This document shows positions 1 to 7,842 of a stretch of DNA of 64,000 bases, one piece after another. This stretch comes from LMUY01 sp965199555 (GTDB taxonomy: Bacteria > Pseudomonadota > Alphaproteobacteria > Acetobacterales > Acetobacteraceae), in NCBI GenBank assembly GCA_965199555.1, contig CBDASJ010000015.1:186001-250000 (forward strand), written 5' to 3'. Below the pieces are notes generated by a model. That model saw only the letters and a list, made by a program, of their open reading frames with translations. It was not told where the DNA came from and did no database searches. How positions within the stretch are numbered: position 1 is the stretch's first letter; the number at the start of each line of letters is the position of its first letter. The translations under genes were made by a program, and so were the position numbers.

Positions 1-1
1 C

Positions 2-919
2 AGCGCGACGGTGGATGTCCGCACTGCGGACATGGCCCAGGTCATGCGGCGCATGATCGGCGCCGACGTCCCGTTCACCGTTGAGGGCACCAGCACCTGG
101 GTGCGCAAGATGACGGTGGCGGACCGTTTCGCCGACGGACGGGTGTTCCTGGCGGGCGACGCGGCGCACGCGCACCCGCCCAATGGCGGCCTGGGCATGA
201 ACACCGGCATCCAGGACGCGTTCGACCTTGGCTGGAAGCTCGCGGCGCTGGTGCAGGGCTGGGGCGGCCCGCGCCTGGCAGACAGCTACGACATTGAGCG
301 GCGCCCGGCGAGCAGCCGCGCCGCCGAGGAGTCGCTGCGCAATTATCGCAGGCTGACCGGGCAAACGCGGGAGCCGGCCTTGGCCGAAGCGAGTTCGGAC
401 GGAGAGGCCGCGCGGGCCAGGCTCGGTGCCAGCCTAGTGGAGGAGAATGAGAAGGCGTGGCACCCGGTGGGAGTGCATCTCGGCTACAACTATGCCCCAT
501 CGCCGATCGTGGTGCCGGACGGCACGCCGCGCCTGGAGGACGACCCCACCGGATACGTGCCGAATGCCCGGCCCGGCGCGCGGGCGCCGCATGTTTGGCT
601 GGCGGATGGGACATCCATCCTGGACCTGTTCGGCGACGGCTTCGTTCTGCTCGATTTCGCCGGTGGATCGGTGCAGGGGCTTTTGCAGGCGGCGGCGGCG
701 CGCGGTGTGCCGGTGGCGCCTCACCGCCTGCGCAGCGCCGAAGCCGCCGCCTTGTATGGCCGCGCGTTGGTGCTGGTGCGTCCGGACGGTCACGTCGCCT
801 GGCGCGGTGATGCGCTGCCGGACGATGTGCTTGCCCTGGTCGACACGATCCGCGGCGCCGGGCTGCCAGCGGCTGCCCGGCGCGGTGCCGCGGTTGTGGG
901 GGCGAGTCGCTCCAGTTAG
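2..919 (+). CDS. FAD-dependent aromatic monooxygenase, C-terminal part (5' end outside window)
   Basis: This is the C-terminal ~305 residues of a class A flavoprotein hydroxylase (PheA/TfdB/MhpA type), which hydroxylates aromatic rings using NAD(P)H and O2. The frame is open to the left edge, so the Rossmann GxGxxG region lies outside the window. Visible is the second FAD motif GDAAHAHPPNGGLGMNTGIQ, which contacts the ribityl and pyrophosphate parts of FAD. The last ~100 residues look like the thioredoxin-fold dimerisation domain of phenol hydroxylases (stretch ALVLVRPDGHVAWRGDAL). A MarR gene starts 9 bases after the stop, so the two are probably co-transcribed. The ring substrate cannot be told from this fragment. 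Confidence 0.85.
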   Translation, partial: SATVDVRTADMAQVMRRMIGADVPFTVEGTSTWVRKMTVADRFADGRVFLAGDAAHAHPPNGGLGMNTGIQDAFDLGWKLAALVQGWGGPRLADSYDIERRPASSRAAEESLRNYRRLTGQTREPALAEASSDGEAARARLGASLVEENEKAWHPVGVHLGYNYAPSPIVVPDGTPRLEDDPTGYVPNARPGARAPHVWLADGTSILDLFGDGFVLLDFAGGSVQGLLQAAAARGVPVAPHRLRSAEAAALYGRALVLVRPDGHVAWRGDALPDDVLALVDTIRGAGLPAAARRGAAVVGASRSS

Positions 920-928
920 AAAGGCCGG

Positions 929-1435
929 ATGAGCATCCGAAAGAAGGCACCCGCGCCGCGGCCGGCCGAGCCCTCTCCGGCCGGAAGCCTCGCCGGCGAC
1001 GAGGGCCTGTCCCGGCGCCTGACCTTCCTGCTCAACCGCGTGGCCCTTGTGCTGGTCGACGAGACCGCCAGCCAGTTCCGCTCACTCGGCCTTAGCATCC
1101 CGGCGACGCGCGCGCTGATCAGCCTGTACGAGTGCGGCGTGCAGACGATCGGCGAGCTGGCGCGGATGACCTGCGTGGAACTGTCCACGATGTCCCACAT
1201 CGTCCGCAGGTTGGAAGCGCAAGGCCTGGTCAGCCGCGAACGGCATACGACGGACAACCGCGTGGTGCACGCCGCGCTGACGGAGGCCGGGCGCGTGATC
1301 GGCCGCCAATGCTGCGACGCCAGTATCACGCACGAGCGCGTTTTGCTCGGCGACATGCCGGCGCGGGACCAATCCGTGCTGAAGGATCTTCTGGTCCGGG
1401 TTTACGAGAATGCGCAGAAAGGTTTCAGCGAGTGA
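929..1435 (+). CDS. MarR family transcriptional regulator
   Basis: A 168-residue winged-helix regulator of the usual MarR length plus a ~25-residue Pro/Ala-rich N-terminal tail. The core has the typical pattern of a helical dimerisation segment (LTFLLNRVALVLVDE), a helix-turn-helix (TIGELARMTCVELSTMSHIV, then RRLEAQGLVSRER), and a wing followed by VVHAALTEAG. It follows the monooxygenase by 9 bases, with an AAAGG-like ribosome site before ATG 929. By analogy with other MarR/aromatic hydroxylase pairs it may sense a phenolic ligand and control that operon; this is inference. The downstream neighbour is a tRNA gene, so it probably ends its transcription unit. Confidence 0.88.
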   Translation: MSIRKKAPAPRPAEPSPAGSLAGDEGLSRRLTFLLNRVALVLVDETASQFRSLGLSIPATRALISLYECGVQTIGELARMTCVELSTMSHIVRRLEAQGLVSRERHTTDNRVVHAALTEAGRVIGRQCCDASITHERVLLGDMPARDQSVLKDLLVRVYENAQKGFSE

Positions 1436-1542
1436 GGGCGGGGTGGTGCGGTGTATCCCACGTCGGTTGCGGCAGGAAGACGTTTGCCTGTGCGGAGAGG
1501 GGGCTTTCCTTCAAGTGCCAACTTGCTTATACAGCGCCGGTC

Positions 1543-1618
<76 letters not shown>

Positions 1619-1671
1619 AGCAATCTCAGCGACTTACAGGCGTTCCACCGAGGAACACAGCCGGAACAAAG

Positions 1672-1714
1672 CGACCGTTAGACTTTGGGCAGAGTCTAAC
1701 GAGTCTAACGGTCG
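1672..1714. repeat. 13-bp perfect inverted repeat with an extra internal copy, just downstream of tRNA-Lys
   Basis: CGACCGTTAGACT at 1672-1684 is the exact reverse complement of AGTCTAACGGTCG at 1702-1714. The core AGTCTAACG also occurs at 1693-1701, directly abutting the right arm, so the right side is a tandem duplication. It begins 54 bases after the tRNA CCA. It could be a transcription terminator (no U-run follows), a recombinase arm-type binding site, or an operator for the next gene. Its position beside a likely integration site makes the recombinase-related reading attractive but unproven. Confidence 0.7.
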
Positions 1715-1716
1715 TT

Positions 1717-3330
1717 TTGCGGCGTCTGGTAGTCGCCATGGTGGCGGTGTCGTTGCTGCTGCCGCCGACGCCGGCGGCAGCCGATCCCTATCCGCATCCG
1801 CTGTTCACGCCGTCGGGGGGCACCTCGCCCAGCGCCATCAACGATTGGATGGCGCAGCGCTGCCCCAGCCCGGAGGATTTCCGTGGACCCCTGGGCACCG
1901 TGGCCGACACGCCGGCTATGCAGGCGGCGATCAACGCGGCGCAGAACGCTGGCCATGGCTGCGTGTGGGTGCCAGCGAAAACCTACACGCTCGGGTCGCT
2001 GTTCATCAACGGCAACAACCTGACGGTGTTCTGCGCCAATGCCACGGGCAGCGGCGGCGGCGGAACCAAGTTCCTGGCAGCCGACCCGACCTCCACCATG
2101 TTCACGGTGGGTATCGTGTCGGGCGTGTTCCTCCGGGCATGCTCTTGGGCCTCGCCGTTCCAGCAGACCGCCGGCAGCTACGTCGATTTCGAGGGCGGCA
2201 ACAGCAACGGGATCGTCGATGGCTTCATGTCCGGGGGGTACGACCCGCTGGTCATGAACAACACCAACGTCATGCACGCCGACCACCTGCGCTTCTTCAA
2301 CTGGGCGCACAACATGATCTCGATCGGGGGCGGCAACCCTGGTCCGGGCGCTGGCGCGAATGGCGGCGGGGGCGACCAGTACTTCTATGACATCATCGGC
2401 GACAACGACACGTCCGTCAGCCCAAATGCCGGGTTCTACATAAACCAAAGCGGCGGCAGCATCACCATTTCCGGGAGCGACGTGATCCACGCCCACAACG
2501 CCCTCTGGATCGACCCTGGCAAGGGGCAGTTCGTAAGCTGGATCTACAGCGTCAACACCTACCTGGACAGCTGCGACTACCCGACCAACCTGCGCGGCGG
2601 CGTGGGCCTGCTGGTCACGCCGCATGGCGGCGGCATCGCCAATGGCGGGTCGTTCGCCAATCTCTGGGCTTCCACCTGCAGCGTGTCGGCGAAGCTGGTT
2701 GGCGACGCGAGTTCAACCTTGTCCGACTACCAGTTCTCCGCACCGCGCTTCGTGCACAGCTATGGCGACGGCGTGGAGATCAACTACGCGGACAACATTT
2801 TTTGGAGCAATCCGACGATCAGCGGCGGCTCGATCCAGCAGGCCGGCTTGTATAACGGCATGGTGCTCGGCGCGAACGTGACGCAGGTCTCCATCCTGGG
2901 CGGGCATATCGGGCCGACCGAACAATATGGTGCCACCTTCGGCTACAACCTTTACCTGACGCCGGGCTTTTCGGGGCAGCTCAACGTCGAAAGCAACCTG
3001 TCTGGATGCGCCAGCAGCACGGGAACGTGCGTGTCCGATGGCGGCACGGCTGGCGCGCCGGTCACAATCCACAACACCCCCGGGTTCAACCCGCGCGGAC
3101 CGGTGATCATAACTCCAACCGCCAGCCCGTACACCTATACCGCCGGACGCTCGCCGGAGATGGTAAGCGTGATCGGCAGCGGATTGTCCACCGCCAGCTT
3201 GTCGGGCAATTCCGGTGGTCCGATCACGGTGTGCGGGGCAAGCCCCTGCTACACCCAACTGGCGCCGGAGCAGCAGCTCACGCTCACCTACAGCGGCGCT
3301 GCGCCATACATGGCAGCCAACCGGCAGTGA
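1717..3330 (+). CDS. Secreted right-handed beta-helix (pectate-lyase-superfamily) protein
   Basis: A protein of ~537 residues. TTG 1717 is preferred because it gives an N-terminus with two arginines, a hydrophobic core and a cleavage-like TPAAADP site; ATG 1738 is the alternative. Mature residues near the start (TPAMQAAINAAQNAGHGCVWVPAKTY) are the classic opening of Pectate_lyase_3/GH28-like beta-helices, found in polysaccharide lyases, epimerases and phage tailspikes. The body is rich in Gly, Asn and Ser, as expected for beta-helix rungs, with several Cys that could form disulfides. It lies between tRNA-Lys and an integrase pointing toward it, so it may be element cargo. Activity and substrate cannot be assigned. 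Confidence 0.75.
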   Translation: MRRLVVAMVAVSLLLPPTPAAADPYPHPLFTPSGGTSPSAINDWMAQRCPSPEDFRGPLGTVADTPAMQAAINAAQNAGHGCVWVPAKTYTLGSLFINGNNLTVFCANATGSGGGGTKFLAADPTSTMFTVGIVSGVFLRACSWASPFQQTAGSYVDFEGGNSNGIVDGFMSGGYDPLVMNNTNVMHADHLRFFNWAHNMISIGGGNPGPGAGANGGGGDQYFYDIIGDNDTSVSPNAGFYINQSGGSITISGSDVIHAHNALWIDPGKGQFVSWIYSVNTYLDSCDYPTNLRGGVGLLVTPHGGGIANGGSFANLWASTCSVSAKLVGDASSTLSDYQFSAPRFVHSYGDGVEINYADNIFWSNPTISGGSIQQAGLYNGMVLGANVTQVSILGGHIGPTEQYGATFGYNLYLTPGFSGQLNVESNLSGCASSTGTCVSDGGTAGAPVTIHNTPGFNPRGPVIITPTASPYTYTAGRSPEMVSVIGSGLSTASLSGNSGGPITVCGASPCYTQLAPEQQLTLTYSGAAPYMAANRQ

Positions 3331-3352
3331 CGCGCGCCGCCCGCCGCAACGG

Positions 3353-3628
3353 CTAATTGTCGCGGTTCCACCAGGGGAGCTGCGGCGGCTCCGGTTCGGC
3401 GGCGAGGGCGAGCGGCGGGCGGGTGCGGACCTTGGGCAAGTCGACCCGCTTGCAGGCGCGGCGGATGGCCGCGAGCTGGTGTTCGACTAGCTCGGATGCG
3501 AACGGCATCGGTGCGCCGGTGGCGAGGGTGTGGAAGCGCAGGCCGTCCAGCAAGGCGGCCTTCAACGCCGGCCCGTCCAGCGGGGCCTGGCGCGGCGTGG
3601 CGGGCTTATCGCGGCCCGGCGCGGCCAT
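3353..3628 (-). CDS. Small hypothetical protein coupled to the integrase
   Basis: A 91-residue, Pro/Ala-rich, charged protein of unknown function. Its start lies inside the 3' end of the integrase gene (23-base overlap), an arrangement of translational coupling that supports it being real. The middle (LKAALLDGLRFHTLATGAP and ELVEHQLAAIRRACKRVDLP) is predicted helical. The tail is proline-rich and ends in WWNRDN. No signal peptide or membrane segment is visible. Small proteins next to integrases often assist excision, but nothing here shows a DNA-binding fold, so no function is proposed. Confidence 0.5.
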   Translation of the reverse strand: MAAPGRDKPATPRQAPLDGPALKAALLDGLRFHTLATGAPMPFASELVEHQLAAIRRACKRVDLPKVRTRPPLALAAEPEPPQLPWWNRDN

Positions 3629-4919
3629 GGTCGACGATCGGCGCGGCGGGCTGCTCCGCGTCCATGCGGCGCTGGAAGGCCAAGCGGGCCATGGTGGCGG
3701 TGCGGACCATGTAGCGCTCCATGAGCTGTTGCACGGTGGCCTGGGCGTGGCCGCTGATGGCGCTGATCAGGCCGACGGCGCATTCCGCCTCGCCCAGGCG
3801 GGTGATGGCGGTGTGGCGCAGGTGCATGAAGGTCAACTGCTCCATGCGGATGAAAAAGGCGTCCGGGTCCGCCATGTCGCGGCCGGGCATCAGGTAGTCG
3901 ATGGGGAATTTCTCGGTGGCCTCGGCCGCCTTGGCGCGGATGCGGGCGAAGACGTGGCGGAAATTGTCCGGCTTGTACGGCTCGCCGGTTTCCTCCGACA
4001 CCACGATGGTGGCCGGCGGCAGGCGCTGCGGCAGGCCGGTGCGCTCGGCCTCGGCGGTGCGGGCCGTCTGGCGGGCGTCCAGCCGGGCCAGCTCCTGCGC
4101 CAAGCGCTCCGCCAAGTGGGGCACCATGCCGACCGGCAGGCTGACGCCCGCCTTGCCGCGGCCGCCCTTGCTTTGCCGCACCACCAGGGTGCTGCCGCCC
4201 ACGCGCAGGGCGGCGCGGGGCATGCGCAGGATGTCGCCCTGGCGCTGGCCCAGCCATTCGTTCCGCACCACGGCGGTGCCGATCGACGGGTAGCCCATGG
4301 CGTCGGCGGTGCGCACGAACAGCTCCACGGCCTCGCGCGGCCAGATCAGCCCGGCATGGTCCACGTCCACCATGCCGGGGCGTTCGGCCGGGTTGTTCAC
4401 CAGCCAGCCCTGGTGGCGGCCGAACGCCAGCAGCAGGCGCAGCACGCGCACCACGGCGTTGGCGTAGGACGGCGTGGCGGCCAGGCCCTTCTTGAGGCGC
4501 TGGATGCGCACGGCGTCGATCGCGCGCACCGGGGCATCGGCGGCCCACTCCTCCAGCTTGAGCAGGCATTGGCGGTAGCCGCGGCGGGTGGAGGCGGCCA
4601 GGCCGGTGAACTCCTCGCTCGCCTGGTAGAGGCGGACCAGGTCGCCCAGGGTGCGGAGGCTGGCGGGCGGCGCCGGCGCGCTGACCGTGACGCCGGCGCC
4701 GGCCCGGGCCGCGTCCAGTTGCTCGTTGAGCGCCTGGGCGGCGGCGATCGCTGCCGCCTCGAGCTGGGCCGGGTCCGTGTGGTGCTGCCAATCGATCGGC
4801 ACGCGCGTCACCTTCCAGCCGGCGGCGCGCAGGGCCGAGCTGGGCTGCCAGAAGTAGCGCGGCAGCTCGCCGGCGGCGCCAGGGCGGGTGGTCAGGTAGC
4901 GGACGGTTATCCTGGCCAT
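3606..4919 (-). CDS. Tyrosine-type site-specific recombinase (phage/island integrase)
   Basis: A 437-residue integrase, normal length for alphaproteobacterial island recombinases. An N-terminal SAM-like/core-binding half (LGDLVRLYQASEEFTGLAASTRRGY) precedes the catalytic half. Catalytic Arg I sits in WLGQRQGDILRM, box II is FMHLRHTAIT (Arg II in HLRH; the usual first His position is Met, with His next to it), then ISGHAQATVQQLMERYM with the nucleophile Tyr near the C-terminus. It overlaps the upstream small gene by 13 bases and the downstream one by 23. The nearby tRNA-Lys is the likely target. No second tRNA-end copy was seen, so mobility may be lost. Confidence 0.9.
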   Translation of the reverse strand: MARITVRYLTTRPGAAGELPRYFWQPSSALRAAGWKVTRVPIDWQHHTDPAQLEAAAIAAAQALNEQLDAARAGAGVTVSAPAPPASLRTLGDLVRLYQASEEFTGLAASTRRGYRQCLLKLEEWAADAPVRAIDAVRIQRLKKGLAATPSYANAVVRVLRLLLAFGRHQGWLVNNPAERPGMVDVDHAGLIWPREAVELFVRTADAMGYPSIGTAVVRNEWLGQRQGDILRMPRAALRVGGSTLVVRQSKGGRGKAGVSLPVGMVPHLAERLAQELARLDARQTARTAEAERTGLPQRLPPATIVVSEETGEPYKPDNFRHVFARIRAKAAEATEKFPIDYLMPGRDMADPDAFFIRMEQLTFMHLRHTAITRLGEAECAVGLISAISGHAQATVQQLMERYMVRTATMARLAFQRRMDAEQPAAPIVDHGRAGPR

Positions 4920-5113
4920 TGTTCGACCTCAGCCGACCATGCGGGCAAGCTGGCAATCAGTTCGTCCACCGTGACGCTGCCGCCCCCATCCGCCGCCTTG
5001 ACATAACCCAGGAAGCTCCGCAGCCGGCGATAAAACACGTCGAGGTCGTCAGGTGGCGCGTGGTCGTTGACAGCGTTGCGCGCCATCTCATCGATGTCCT
5101 CTTCCAGCGTCAT
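4907..5113 (-). CDS. Small acidic hypothetical protein upstream of the integrase
   Basis: A 68-residue protein starting at ATG 5113. A longer in-frame start at 5131 exists but would run into the decayed dehydrogenase tail. The sequence begins MTLEEDIDEMARNAVND and continues with a helical segment DVFYRRLRSFLGYVKAAD; it is acidic overall. It overlaps the integrase start by 13 bases, so the three minus-strand genes form one unit. Position and size resemble an excisionase or recombination-directionality factor, but no helix-turn-helix is evident, so function is unknown. Confidence 0.5.
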   Translation of the reverse strand: MTLEEDIDEMARNAVNDHAPPDDLDVFYRRLRSFLGYVKAADGGGSVTVDELIASLPAWSAEVEQWPG

Positions 5114-5129
5114 GCCCGGCCCGCCGGGC

Positions 5130-5318
5130 ACCGGTCAGTTGCTGTTGGCGATGGCGCCCGGGCCAATGGGCGGCACGTTGGCACATCTGGGCGCGCTGTT
5201 CGCCGCCGTAGAGGCCGATCCGGGTGCGCGCTTGCCCGGGGCGCGACGACTGGATTTGCGGGCGCGGGCGCAAGCGGAGGGCATCGCGGTGCCGGACAGC
5301 GTGCTAGCCGGGCTCTGA
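5130..5318 (+). pseudogene. Decayed 3' end of a malate/L-lactate dehydrogenase family (COG2055) gene
   Basis: Reading the + strand from about 5130 gives TGQLLLAMAPGPMGG, then HLGALFAAVEADPGARLPG and ARAQAEGIAVPDSVLAGL before the stop at 5318. This matches the C-terminal pattern of Ldh-family oxidoreductases (GQ.FLAIDP ... LPGARR...RA..EGI.VP..LL..L), as I recall that family. The ~280 preceding residues of the family are absent; upstream is the integrase unit on the opposite strand. I read it as a gene cut by the insertion or by a later deletion, marking the right edge of the element near 5.13 kb. Confidence is limited by the short length. Confidence 0.55.
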
Positions 5319-5331
5319 CTGCTGCCGGCCG

Positions 5332-7722
5332 TCAGGGGGGTGGCGCGGGGTGCCAGCGCCGCAGCAGCAACGCGCTGCCGACCACGCTGACGGAGGAGAA
5401 CGCCATGGCTGCCCCCGCGATCACCGGGCTGAGCAGGCCCGCGGCGGCCAACGGGATACCGATGGCGTTGTAGGCAAAGGCCCAGAACAGCCCGGCGCGG
5501 ATCCGCCGGTAGGTGCGCGCCGCAATGTCCAGCGCGGCGGGCACCAGCGTCGGGTCGGGCCGCATCAGGGTGATGCCTGCGGCCGCGGCGGCCACGTCGG
5601 TGCCAGTGGCCATGGCGATACCCACATCCGCCGCTGCCAAGGCGGCGGCGTCGTTCACGCCGTCCCCCACCATGGCGACGCCGCCGGCCTGGCGCAAAGC
5701 GGCCACCGCCGCAGCCTTGTCCTCCGGAAGGGCCTCCGCCCGCACGTCCTGGATTCCGACCTGGCGGCCCACCGCCGCCGCTGCGCCGGGGCGGTCGCCG
5801 CTGAGCAGCACGACCTGTCGGCCATCCGCCTGCAGGGCGGCCACGGCCGCGGCGGCGCCCGGCCGCAGCGCGTCGCCGAACGCCAACAATCCCATCACCC
5901 GGCCCGCCCCGGCCAGGAAGGAGGTGGTGCGTCCGTCCGCCGCCAGCGCCGCCGACGCCTCGTCGAAGGTCGCGATGTCGACGCCTTGTTCCGCCATCAG
6001 CCGCTGGCTGCCCAGCAGCACCGGGCGACCGGCCACCACGGCGCGAACGCCGCGGCCTGGCAGCGAGCGGACCTGCTCAGCGGGCAGGACGTCGCCGGCA
6101 CTGGCCAGCACGGCGCGCGCCAGCGGGTGCTCGCTGCCGGCCTGCACCGCGCCGGCCAGCCGCAGCACGTCATCCTCGGTATCGCCGGGGGCCGCGTGGA
6201 CGGCCACCAGCGTCGGCTGGCCCAGCGTCAGCGTGCCGGTTTTGTCGAACACCACCGTGGACACTGCTGCCGCACGCTCGAACACCAGTGCGTCCCGGAT
6301 CAGGATGCCGTGGCGGGCGGCGGCGCCGACGCCGGCCATGATCGCCGCGGGCGTCGCCAGGCCCAACGCGCATGGGCAGGCGATCACCAGCACCGCCACC
6401 GCGTTCACCAGCGCCACCTGCACCCCGGCCCCGGCCAGCCACCAGCCGAGTGCGGTCAGCACCGCGATGCCGATCACCACCGGCACGAACACGGCGCTGA
6501 CCCGGTCCACCAGGCGTTGCACCGGCGGCTTCTGCGCCTGCGCGTCGCCCACCAGCCGCACCAACTGGGACAGCCGGCTTTCCGTGCCGAGCGCCGTCGC
6601 CTCCACCACCAGCAGCCCGTCGCCGTTCAGGGCGCCGCCGGTGACGGTGCTGCCTGGCTGCTTCGGCACCGGCACGCTTTCGCCCGTCAGCAGGCTTTCG
6701 TCCACGCTCGACTCGCCTTCGCGCACGGTGCCGTCGGCGGCGATCCGCTCGCCCGGGCGGATCACCAGCAGGTCGCCGCGGCGCAACGCCGTCACCGCGA
6801 CCTCCTGCTCCGCGCCGTCGCGGCGGATGCGGGCGCGGTCCGGCCGCAGCCGCTCCATTGCCGCCATGGCCGCGCCGGCCTGCCACCGGGCCCGTGCTTC
6901 CAGCCATTTGCCCAGCCGCACCAGGGCGATCACCGCGGCCGACGCCTCGAAATACAGCGGCGCTCCTTGCCCGGCGACCAGCGCCCACACGGACAGGCCG
7001 AAGGCGGCGGACGTGCCGAGCGCCACCAGCGTGTCCATGGTGCCGCCGCCACCACGCAACGCGTGCCAGGCGCCGCGATAGAACCGGGCGCCGAACACGA
7101 GCTGCACGGCGGCGGCGAGGGCGAGTTGCACCCAGCCCGGCAGCATCGCGTCCACGCCAAACGGCATCAGCAGCATCGGCAGCAGCAAGGGTGCGGCCAG
7201 CAGCAGCGCGCCGGCCGCCAGCAGCCCTTCCCGCCGGTCGCGGGCGCCCCGCGCATCCTCGCTGGCTGGCTCCTCCGGCCCGGCGTCGTAGCCCGCCGCC
7301 ACCACGGCGGCGACCAGTGCCGTGTCCGACACGGTGGACAGCGCGCGCACCGTGGCCCGCTCCGTAGCCAGGTTCACGTCGGCCCCAAGCACGCCCGGCA
7401 CCGCCAGCAACGCCCGTTCCACCCGGCGCACGCAGGCGGCGCAACTCAGCCCGGCCAGCGCCAGGGACGTGCTGCGTTCCACCGCCGGATAGCCGGCCTC
7501 GTGCAGGGCCGCAGTCAGGGCCGCCACGTCGAAGCCAGGGGCGGCCGTGACCGTGACGCGGGACGATGCCAGGTTTGCCGTGGCCGCGCCCACGCCGGGC
7601 ACCGCCGCGGCCGCACGCTCCACGCGGCGCACGCAGGCGGCGCAGCTCATCTCCGACACCGGCACGTCCAGGCGCTGCCCCGCCGCGCGCGCGGGCGCGT
7701 CCGCAATGGTGATCCCGTCCAT
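5332..7722 (-). CDS. copA: Copper-exporting P1B-type ATPase
   Basis: A 796-residue heavy-metal P-type ATPase that pumps Cu(I) out of the cytoplasm. Two N-terminal HMA domains each carry a CAAC metal site (SEMSCAACVRRVE and LSCAACVRRVE). Then come eight expected membrane segments, the CPC motif in CPCALGLATP, the phosphorylation loop DKTGTLT and the hinge GDGVNDAAALAAADVG. ATG 7722 is chosen because GGAGGA lies about 6 bases upstream; ATG 7728 is too close to it. No chaperone or cueR gene is adjacent, but a CueR-like operator stands in the divergent promoter region. Function is secure from motifs. Confidence 0.96.
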   Translation of the reverse strand: MDGITIADAPARAAGQRLDVPVSEMSCAACVRRVERAAAAVPGVGAATANLASSRVTVTAAPGFDVAALTAALHEAGYPAVERSTSLALAGLSCAACVRRVERALLAVPGVLGADVNLATERATVRALSTVSDTALVAAVVAAGYDAGPEEPASEDARGARDRREGLLAAGALLLAAPLLLPMLLMPFGVDAMLPGWVQLALAAAVQLVFGARFYRGAWHALRGGGGTMDTLVALGTSAAFGLSVWALVAGQGAPLYFEASAAVIALVRLGKWLEARARWQAGAAMAAMERLRPDRARIRRDGAEQEVAVTALRRGDLLVIRPGERIAADGTVREGESSVDESLLTGESVPVPKQPGSTVTGGALNGDGLLVVEATALGTESRLSQLVRLVGDAQAQKPPVQRLVDRVSAVFVPVVIGIAVLTALGWWLAGAGVQVALVNAVAVLVIACPCALGLATPAAIMAGVGAAARHGILIRDALVFERAAAVSTVVFDKTGTLTLGQPTLVAVHAAPGDTEDDVLRLAGAVQAGSEHPLARAVLASAGDVLPAEQVRSLPGRGVRAVVAGRPVLLGSQRLMAEQGVDIATFDEASAALAADGRTTSFLAGAGRVMGLLAFGDALRPGAAAAVAALQADGRQVVLLSGDRPGAAAAVGRQVGIQDVRAEALPEDKAAAVAALRQAGGVAMVGDGVNDAAALAAADVGIAMATGTDVAAAAAGITLMRPDPTLVPAALDIAARTYRRIRAGLFWAFAYNAIGIPLAAAGLLSPVIAGAAMAFSSVSVVGSALLLRRWHPAPPP

Positions 7723-7749
7723 GCCCATTCCTCCACCCGCCACGCCATG

Positions 7750-7780
7750 CGTATGGGGGTTTCCACCCGGGGAAGTTCAA
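7750..7780 (-). promoter_or_regulatory. Candidate CueR/MerR-type copper promoter of copA
   Basis: On the minus strand, TTGAAC (7780-7775) is followed directly by CTTCCCCGGGTGGAAAC, i.e. TTCC and GGAA half-sites six bases apart, and a weak ATA-containing -10 region around 7750-7755 at 19-20 base spacing. The E. coli copA promoter, recognised by CueR, has the same order (TTGACCTTCCCC....TGGAAGG) and long spacer. The match is by eye and no cueR gene is in the window. Confidence 0.45.
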
Positions 7781-7842
7781 GGGCGGCGTGGGTCGCCGGC
7801 GCGCTCTGGCAGGGTCCGGCCGGTCTGCCATATCACTCTGCC

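Noticed and set aside
1738..5131. An intact prophage
   Set aside because: Only an integrase unit and a beta-helix protein are present; there are no capsid, terminase, portal or lysis genes.
5350..7842. Very long open frame antisense to copA, joined to the glycosidase
   Set aside because: It is the high-GC shadow of copA; the glycosidase family begins only at residue ENHGLIGD after ATG 7843.
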